Below, one piece after another: positions 6,411-11,202 of a DNA stretch of 12,669 nt; position 1 is the first letter of the stretch; each line of letters begins with the position of its first letter. A program made the translations under genes and the position numbers. The stretch spans positions 1-12,669 of the forward strand of contig JAAYGO010000216.1 in NCBI GenBank assembly GCA_012727685.1, in the 5' to 3' direction. This DNA is from Bacillota bacterium. Its GTDB lineage: Bacteria > Bacillota > Dethiobacteria > DTU022. The notes beneath the pieces were generated by a model that worked only from the letters and a program-made list of their open reading frames with translations, searched no databases and had not been told where the DNA came from.

Positions 6411-7331
6411 ATGAAAATCGCAGTGATCGGTGCCGGTGCCATGGGGGCGCTGTATGGGAGTAAATTGATCAGCAGCGGCCAGGAAGTTGTGCTGGTGGAT
6501 GTCTGGCCCGAACATATTCGCGCCATCAATGAACACGGCTTAAAGGTAGAAGAAGAGACGGGGGACCGCAAGCTAGTTTCCATACCGGCGCAATTTGCGG
6601 AAGAAGTCAAAGAGAAAAAGGACTTGCTCATCTTTTTCACCAAGACCATGCATACGGAAAAGGCGCTGGCCTCGGCAAGTCATTTCATCGATCCGCAGAG
6701 CGCAGTGTTGATCCTGCAAAACGGCTTAGGCAATGTGGAGAAATTTGCCGGTTATTTCGCTCCCGAAAATACCTTTGTGGGGATAACGACTTTTACCAGC
6801 CAGATTTTGGGCCCGGGCCATATCAAGGCCGGACAAGCAGGGAGCACCACCATCATGCAGCTAAAGAGCGGTAAAGATGATCGTGCGGCAATCCTGAAAA
6901 GGGTTCTGGATGCCGCGGGGTTGAATTGCGTGCTCAAGGAAGATGTATTTCCGGCCATCTGGGAAAAGCTCGCCTTTAATTCGGCGATGAACTCGTTAAC
7001 CGCCGCCACCAGGCTGAATGTAGGGCAATTGGGGCGCTCCGCGGAAGCTAAAAAACTGGCTTTTCAAATCATTGAAGAGGTGCTCGGCGTTGCCGAAGCA
7101 AAAGGGTTGGTGGTGGATAAAGATCGGGTGAAGGGCTTGGTCATTAAAGATTTCGAGAGCAATCAGGAACACAAACCCTCCATGTTGCAGGATGTGCTGG
7201 CGGGCCGAAGAACCGAGATCGAGTCGATCAATGGGGCTGCGGTGAGGGAAGCGGAGAAATTGGGGCTCTCCTTACCGGCCACGGAGATACTCTATAGGCT
7301 GATCAAGATCATTGACCAAGCTTTATGCTAG
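6411..7331 (+). CDS. Ketopantoate reductase-family protein (ApbA/PanE-like NAD(P)-dependent 2-oxoacid reductase)
   Basis: This 306-residue protein has an N-terminal Rossmann domain with IGAGAMG (residues 6-12) and a C-terminal helical ketopantoate-reductase domain. Conserved features are LQNGLGN (102-108, the substrate Asn loop), WEKLAFNSAMNSLTA (184-198, with the probable catalytic Lys 186 and Asn 190/194) and RRTEIESING (266-275, with the Glu of the TEI motif). All catalytic positions seem intact. An ATG at 6387 is possible, but the ATG at 6411 has GAGGTGG five bases upstream and starts exactly at the Rossmann strand. It is the last gene before the terminator, 62 bases after buk. Ketopantoate reduction serves pantothenate synthesis. 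Family members in lactic acid bacteria act instead as D-2-hydroxyacid dehydrogenases on branched 2-oxoacids, which would fit this operon better. No symbol is given for that reason. Confidence 0.88.
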   Translation: MKIAVIGAGAMGALYGSKLISSGQEVVLVDVWPEHIRAINEHGLKVEEETGDRKLVSIPAQFAEEVKEKKDLLIFFTKTMHTEKALASASHFIDPQSAVLILQNGLGNVEKFAGYFAPENTFVGITTFTSQILGPGHIKAGQAGSTTIMQLKSGKDDRAAILKRVLDAAGLNCVLKEDVFPAIWEKLAFNSAMNSLTAATRLNVGQLGRSAEAKKLAFQIIEEVLGVAEAKGLVVDKDRVKGLVIKDFESNQEHKPSMLQDVLAGRRTEIESINGAAVREAEKLGLSLPATEILYRLIKIIDQALC

Positions 7332-7351
7332 TTAAACTGGCAGGGCAGCTT

Positions 7352-7375
7352 AGCACCTTGCCGGGTGCTTTTATT
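7352..7375 (+). terminator. Intrinsic terminator of the oxidoreductase-ptb-buk operon
   Basis: AGCACC (7352-7357) pairs with GGTGCT (7364-7369) around a short loop, followed by TTTATT. It begins 20 bases after the last stop codon of the operon. The stem is only six pairs, but both shape and place are typical. Confidence 0.75.
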
Positions 7376-7401
7376 CCCCTGGTGGAGATGCTCAAAGGGT
7401 G

Positions 7402-7428
7402 AACCCTGGATCCTACCGGGGGTTTTTT
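7402..7428 (+). terminator. Second, tandem terminator-like hairpin
   Basis: AACCC (7402-7406) pairs with GGGTT (7420-7424). An inner GG/CC pair closes around ATCCTA, and the T-run extends to 7428. A small competing hairpin, GGG-TGAA-CCC (7397-7406), uses the same CCC. This looks like a backup terminator, or possibly a weak attenuator. Confidence 0.5.
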
Positions 7429-7439
7429 ATCCTCAGTAG

Positions 7440-7493
7440 CCGGCTTGATGAAGCCGGTCCAAGGGCTGTCCTGGGGACGAGGAGAAAAGCCGG
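7440..7493 (+). other. Hairpin with two alternative partners upstream of the glycohydrolase promoter
   Basis: CCGGCTT (7440-7446) pairs perfectly with AAGCCGG at 7451-7457 around a GATG loop, and equally well with a second AAGCCGG at 7487-7493. Two mutually exclusive folds are therefore possible in any transcript that reads through. I could not match the stretch to a known riboswitch class. It lies before the predicted promoter at 7504, so it would not be in that promoter's RNA. Confidence 0.4.
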
Positions 7494-7503
7494 CCAGGGA
7501 GAA

Positions 7504-7532
7504 TTGACACGAAGTATCGGTGGCGGTATAAC
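7504..7532 (+). promoter_or_regulatory. Strong candidate promoter of the ADP-ribosylglycohydrolase gene
   Basis: TTGACA (7504-7509, a perfect -35 box) and TATAAC (7527-7532) are separated by 17 bases. Transcription would begin near 7539, about 30 bases before the chosen ATG at 7570. This is the best promoter in the window and shows that the gene is a separate unit from the operon before it. Confidence 0.75.
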
Positions 7533-7569
7533 TTTGGTAAGGAATGCTAAACGAGGGTGGATGCCGGGC

Positions 7570-8616
7570 ATGAAAAGGAATGAAGATTATTTCAGGGGTT
7601 GCCTGATCGGGGGGGCGATCGGGGATGCCCTCGGTGCGCCGGTGGAGTTCCTGCGCCATGCGGAAATTGAACGGCGCTACGGGAGGGGCGGCATCCGGGA
7701 ATTAGAGCCAGGTCCCTCCGGCAAAGCGAAAATCACCGATGACACCCAGATGACCATTTTTACAGCCGAAGGAATCCTGCGCGCCGCAGCCAGGGGCAAC
7801 CGGAGGGGGATCTGCCACCCGCCAACGGCCGTGTTTTATGCTTACCAGCGGTGGCTGCTAACCCAGGGCTACCCGGAAGTAGAGCAAAATGCCCTGGCTA
7901 ACAAGAGCTGGCTGCTGAACGTAAAAGAGCTTTTTGCCATAAGGGCGCCTGGCAATACCTGTTTAAGCGCCCTTAAAAGCAGGAAAATGGGCTCCATGGC
8001 CGAGCCCATTAACAACAGCAAGGGCTGCGGCGGCGTGATGCGGGTGGCCCCGGCCGGCTTGTTCTACTGCGGTGAAGATGCTTTCCGGATGGGGGCCGAG
8101 TTCGCTGCATTGACGCACGGCCATCCATCGGGCTACCTTTCGGCGGGAGTCCTTGCTTACCTGGTCGCCGCCCTGATTGGCGGCGCAGAGCTGGAGGCGG
8201 CCATCGAGCAGGCCCTGGTCATACTTGGCAGCTATGCCGGCCACGATGAATGTACGCAGGCGCTGGAGCAGGCTGTGGCGCTGGCGCGGGAGGATTGCCC
8301 TGATCTGGAGGCTGTAACCCGGCTTGGCGAGGGCTGGGTCGGTGAGGAAACCCTGGCCATTGCCGTCTATTGTGCCTTAAAATACAGGAATGACTTTAAA
8401 AAAGCGCTGATTGTTGCCGTCAACCACAGCGGCGACAGCGACAGCACCGGCGCCGTAACCGGCAATATCCTCGGGGCATATCTCGGTTTAAGCCGGCTTC
8501 CGGCCGGCTGGGTGGAAAAGGTTGAATTAAAAGAAGTCCTGTTGCAGTTGGCGGACGATCTGCTGACCGGCTACGAGGACAGCGAGTCTTGGCAGGAACG
8601 CTACCCCGGCTATTAG
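7570..8616 (+). CDS. ADP-ribosylglycohydrolase family protein (DraG/ARH type)
   Basis: This 348-residue all-helical hydrolase of the DraG/ARH family removes ADP-ribose from modified targets using a dinuclear metal site. Metal-site motifs are in the expected order: GAIGDALGAPVEF (residues 15-27), TDDTQM (56-61), a GCGGVMRVAP segment in the middle, and HSGDSDSTGAVTGN (286-299). The frame is open from 7399. The earlier part overlaps a terminator-like hairpin and the predicted promoter, so it is probably not translated. GAGGGTGG (7553-7560) is nine bases before the ATG at 7570 and touches the ATG at 7561, which favours 7570. No partner ADP-ribosyltransferase or nitrogenase gene is visible, so the substrate is unknown. 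It has its own promoter and is not part of the upstream operon. Confidence 0.9.
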   Translation: MKRNEDYFRGCLIGGAIGDALGAPVEFLRHAEIERRYGRGGIRELEPGPSGKAKITDDTQMTIFTAEGILRAAARGNRRGICHPPTAVFYAYQRWLLTQGYPEVEQNALANKSWLLNVKELFAIRAPGNTCLSALKSRKMGSMAEPINNSKGCGGVMRVAPAGLFYCGEDAFRMGAEFAALTHGHPSGYLSAGVLAYLVAALIGGAELEAAIEQALVILGSYAGHDECTQALEQAVALAREDCPDLEAVTRLGEGWVGEETLAIAVYCALKYRNDFKKALIVAVNHSGDSDSTGAVTGNILGAYLGLSRLPAGWVEKVELKEVLLQLADDLLTGYEDSESWQERYPGY

Positions 8617-8639
8617 TGCAAACATTTTGTCCTTACACT

Positions 8640-8670
8640 GGGGGAATGCGGTTTGCCCGATTCAAGCCCC
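8640..8670 (+). other. Weak imperfect hairpin after the glycohydrolase gene
   Basis: GGGG (8640-8643) can pair with CCCC (8667-8670), GAAT (8644-8647) with ATTC (8660-8663) and CGG (8649-8651) with CCG (8657-8659), with a bulged G and a three-base AAG bulge. It starts 24 bases after the stop codon. It has no T-run, so a termination role is uncertain. Confidence 0.3.
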
Positions 8671-8714
8671 CCTCACCCTAACCCTCTCCCCCCAAGGGGT
8701 GGAGGGGGAAAAGG
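8667..8714. repeat. C-rich/G-rich dispersed-type repeat with imperfect hairpin
   Basis: The block begins with a run of CCCTCACCC and CCCTCTCC units. CCCTC-T-CCCC (8682-8691) then folds back on GGGG-TG-GAGGG (8696-8706) around CCAA. Sequence of this kind recurs between genes in many unrelated bacterial genomes and gives spurious ORFs with Pro-rich translations (PHPNPLPPRGG). Copy number in this genome is unknown from one window. Confidence 0.6.
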
Positions 8715-8860
8715 GAACCAGAAATGGCCATTTTTCATTTTTCGGGTGGTGCACGCTTGTAGAGGCATGGCATTGTCTGAAAATAAGCCGATTGCTTACT
8801 GCTCTTGTCACTTAAGGAGCTGGAGCAACTGTGAACGAGTAGATACGAAGATACAAGGTT

Positions 8861-8894
8861 AGGGGACAGACCTATGCTTGCAGGTCTGTCCCCT
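8861..8894. repeat. Perfect 13-base inverted repeat (GGGGACAG-type palindrome)
   Basis: AGGGGACAGACCT (8861-8873) and AGGTCTGTCCCCT (8882-8894) are perfect reverse complements around an eight-base loop. A smaller hairpin, TTCGC with GCGAA (8894-8909), adjoins it. Palindromes built on GGGGACAG are familiar as dispersed intergenic repeats in Clostridia and other phyla, often discussed with REP-associated transposases. It lies between two convergent genes. It could act as a bidirectional terminator, but neither side has a T-run. Confidence 0.75.
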
Positions 8895-8994
8895 TCGCAT
8901 GCAGGCGAACCAAGGTCTGGAACTCCTGGATGTTGAAAAGAGCTTTGACACCTGTTGTTTTATTCTTCCAACCTCCGACTCCGGCCTCCGACCT
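8872..8994 (-). pseudogene. Short start-less open frame ending in the palindrome (possible decayed gene end)
   Basis: On the minus strand a frame is open for 40 codons between a TAG at 8997-8995 and a TAG at 8874-8872, with no ATG and no ribosome binding site. The translation from Trp at 8970 (WKNKTTGVKALFNIQEFQTL and on) looks like ordinary protein rather than random sequence, and its stop lies in the loop side of the palindrome. It may be the remnant of a gene end carried with the repeat. I do not recognise the family, and chance is possible. Confidence 0.25.
8972..8992. repeat. Short direct repeat CCTCCGAC
   Basis: CCTCCGAC occurs at 8972-8979 and again at 8985-8992, with a CTCCGGC-like unit between them. 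It is the edge of the repeat-rich, gene-free stretch 8617-9036. Apart from the repeats listed, I see nothing coding or regulatory that I can support in this stretch. Confidence 0.55.
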
Positions 8995-9036
8995 CTAATA
9001 ACGGGCAGCCCCCGGGATGCTGGCGATTGACCACTG

Positions 9037-11031
9037 CTAAAATTTAAACTTTTGCAGCTCATCCAGGAGCAGTCTGGATGCCGCCTCCAGTTCCTCTGTT
9101 GATGCGGCAATTTCTTCCACTGCCGCTGACTGCTCCTCGGTAGAGGCGGCTACCTCTTCGCTGGAGGCGCTCACTTCCTGGGATGAAGTGGCTACTTCGT
9201 TGATTTTCTCCAACAATCCTTGAATGATTGTAATAATTTCGCCGAACGTTTCCGAAGAGCTGGCCATTGCTCTGCTTCCCGCGCGCACGGCAGAGGCACT
9301 TTTATCCATCCCCGCCACAGCCAGTGACGCATCGTTTTGCGTGGCGCGGATCAGGCGGTCGATTTCCTCGGTGGAGGCGGAAGAACGCTCGGCTAATTTG
9401 CGCACCTCATCGGCAACCACGGCGAATCCACGGCCGTTTTCGCCGGCCCTGGCTGCCTCGATGGCAGCGTTCAAAGCCAGCAGGTTGGTCTGCTCGGAAA
9501 TATCGTTGATTACCTGGATGATCTCTCCAATCTCCGCTGAACGCCGGCTAAACTGCTCAATAGTTTCCTTTAATTCCTCAAAACTGCCTTCGATGGCCCG
9601 CATCTGCTCCAGGGCGTGGTCCATTTCTTCCTGGCTGGAAGCGGCTTTTTCCGCTGTTTCTGTGGCTTCCTGTGCCATAACCTGTGAACTAGAGCTAAGT
9701 ACATTCATTGAAGAAGCAACCTCATTGATGGAATCAGCCACATCTTGAACGGAAGAACTTATATTTTCCGTTGTATCGGCAACGCCCCGGGAAAGGAACT
9801 GGACTTTACCGGCCAGGTCCGCTATATGGGAGACAAAACCGCGCAAGTTATGAATCATGTTGGCAACAGCCCGGCCAATCAGGCCCACTTCGTCTTTGCC
9901 GTACTCTTTGACGGTGACCGTGAAATCGCCCTGGGAAACGGCTGTAAACACCTTGGATAGTTCGGTGAGCGGACCGACGATGCGATTGGCGAGCAGCAGG
10001 GAAAAGAGAGCCGTGATGACGGCTGCTGCCAGCAGGATGAGCAGGCCCATTTCCCAGTTTTCCTGCTGCTGCTGATCGTAAGCAATTGCTGGGGTGCCGG
10101 CAAAGAGCATGCCGATGATATTATCGTTTGAGTCACGGATGGGCTTGTAGGCGCCGAAGAGGCTTTTCCCGGACAATTCCAAGCGTCCGCTCCAGCGCTC
10201 TCCCTGGGTCAATACGGTTTCCAAAATCTGTTGATGATCGAGCGTTGTTCCAATCAGGCGGATTTCTTCTCCTGATCCCGTTGCTCCGGTTGTTGCTTCG
10301 ACTTCTTCTCCAGCGGCGCCGCCATTTTCTGTTTCACCGGCTAAGGTTGTGGCCACGCATTCATTCCCCATGTAAACAGCCAGTTCAAATCCGGTACGCT
10401 CTTTGATTTTATCGAGGTAATCGTTGTCAATGGCCCGGCCAATCTGGATGATACCGGCAATTCCCATGGGTTTGTTCACGGGTCCGGCTGAAAAAAGCAT
10501 CAGCTGATTATCTTCGAATTCGAAGCCCGAGACCAATTTCCCGCTGCCAAAACCTAATGCATTTTTCAGGAGGGGCTGGTTGCTGCCGTCACTGCCGGCA
10601 GCAATGGTATCGCTGGCGTCGTGTATAAGACGCAGGTTCGGATCATATAGCCTTGTGGTGGTGAGGTCATGGTTTTGCTTGAACACCGCGTGTCTGATTC
10701 TCACTGCCATTTCGATTGTTTCGCGCTCTTCACTTCCCATTTCTGCGATCATGTCCAGTTTCATGGAATCAGCCAGCGAGCGCAGTAGCGTCTCCTGCTC
10801 CTGTAGCAGCAGTTCGAAAATGGATAGCCTGTCATTAATATCTGCAATTGCCTCTTGCTCAACAAAACGCGCGCTCCTGGAAGTTAAGACCACGGTAATA
10901 ATTGCACAAAAGACTATGACCAGGCTGATAAAACTCACCAGCAGCTTCGGCTTCATCCCAAAAGTAACTCTATTTTTTCGGGGATGGCTTTCTTTTACCG
11001 CTTCTTTTATTTCCCTTTTCTTTTTAAACAT
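9037..11031 (-). CDS. Methyl-accepting chemotaxis protein with double-Cache-like sensor
   Basis: This is a 664-residue transmembrane chemoreceptor. Order: a positively charged N-terminus (1-27), TM1 (about 28-50), a large extracytoplasmic sensor (51-327), TM2 (about 328-349), HAMP (350-403) and the long coiled-coil signalling domain with the invariant hairpin tip around residues 513-545 (EQTNLLALNAAIEAARAG). The sensor has two segments resembling Cache folds (GIAGIIQIGR, then AYKPIRDSNDNIIGMLFAG). Between them, residues 231-257 are a Gly/Ala/Glu/Thr low-complexity insert. The C-terminus (ELQKFKF) lacks a CheR-binding NWETF-type pentapeptide. The ATG at 11031 has AAGGAGG (11046-11040) eight bases upstream. 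Output would be control of the CheA kinase; no other che gene is nearby and the ligand is unknown. Confidence 0.95.
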   Translation of the reverse strand: MFKKKREIKEAVKESHPRKNRVTFGMKPKLLVSFISLVIVFCAIITVVLTSRSARFVEQEAIADINDRLSIFELLLQEQETLLRSLADSMKLDMIAEMGSEERETIEMAVRIRHAVFKQNHDLTTTRLYDPNLRLIHDASDTIAAGSDGSNQPLLKNALGFGSGKLVSGFEFEDNQLMLFSAGPVNKPMGIAGIIQIGRAIDNDYLDKIKERTGFELAVYMGNECVATTLAGETENGGAAGEEVEATTGATGSGEEIRLIGTTLDHQQILETVLTQGERWSGRLELSGKSLFGAYKPIRDSNDNIIGMLFAGTPAIAYDQQQQENWEMGLLILLAAAVITALFSLLLANRIVGPLTELSKVFTAVSQGDFTVTVKEYGKDEVGLIGRAVANMIHNLRGFVSHIADLAGKVQFLSRGVADTTENISSSVQDVADSINEVASSMNVLSSSSQVMAQEATETAEKAASSQEEMDHALEQMRAIEGSFEELKETIEQFSRRSAEIGEIIQVINDISEQTNLLALNAAIEAARAGENGRGFAVVADEVRKLAERSSASTEEIDRLIRATQNDASLAVAGMDKSASAVRAGSRAMASSSETFGEIITIIQGLLEKINEVATSSQEVSASSEEVAASTEEQSAAVEEIAASTEELEAASRLLLDELQKFKF

Positions 11032-11044
11032 CGCTCCTACCTCC

Positions 11045-11078
11045 TTATTCAGAAGACCGGTTGATCTTTATTCAGAAG
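11045..11078. repeat. 11-base direct repeat next to the chemoreceptor ribosome binding site
   Basis: TTATTCAGAAG occurs perfectly at 11045-11055 and 11068-11078, 23 bases apart. On the coding strand it reads CTTCTGAATAA, and the proximal copy runs into the AAGGAGG ribosome binding site (11046-11040). It may be a binding site for a repressor or an RNA-binding regulator, or a small duplication. Confidence 0.6.
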
Positions 11079-11152
11079 TTTGGGTTATCTTTTCCGCCGG
11101 CGCCTAGGCCATAGACTGACATGATTCTCCAAGCTTTGACATAATTATATCT

Positions 11153-11181
11153 ATTTTACCATAATTTCGGGGAATTGAAAA
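11153..11181 (-). promoter_or_regulatory. Candidate promoter of the chemoreceptor gene
   Basis: On the minus strand TTTTCA (11181-11176) and TAAAAT (11158-11153) are 17 bases apart, and a TG one base before the -10 box forms an extended -10. A TATAAT follows a few bases further downstream as an alternative. I looked for a sigma-28 flagellar promoter and found none. The leader would be about 115 bases. Confidence 0.4.
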
Positions 11182-11202
11182 TAGTTGCGGGGTATTTGAA
11201 GA

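Noticed and set aside
7440..7570. Possible known riboswitch before the glycohydrolase gene
   Set aside because: I compared it from memory with c-di-GMP, glycine, fluoride, cobalamin, ZTP and Mn classes and saw no conserved core; it also precedes the best promoter.
8627..8862. Two overlapping short plus-strand frames after the glycohydrolase gene
   Set aside because: They run through the C-rich repeat, giving Pro/Gly-rich translations, and lack ribosome binding sites.
8945..8950. Perfect TTGACA box in the repeat-rich spacer
   Set aside because: No -10 box at 16-18 bases and no plus-strand gene downstream; probably chance.
9224..9748. Plus-strand open frame antisense to the chemoreceptor signalling domain
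   Set aside because: A mirror of the Ser/Ala/Glu-rich coiled-coil codons; the minus-strand protein is unambiguous.
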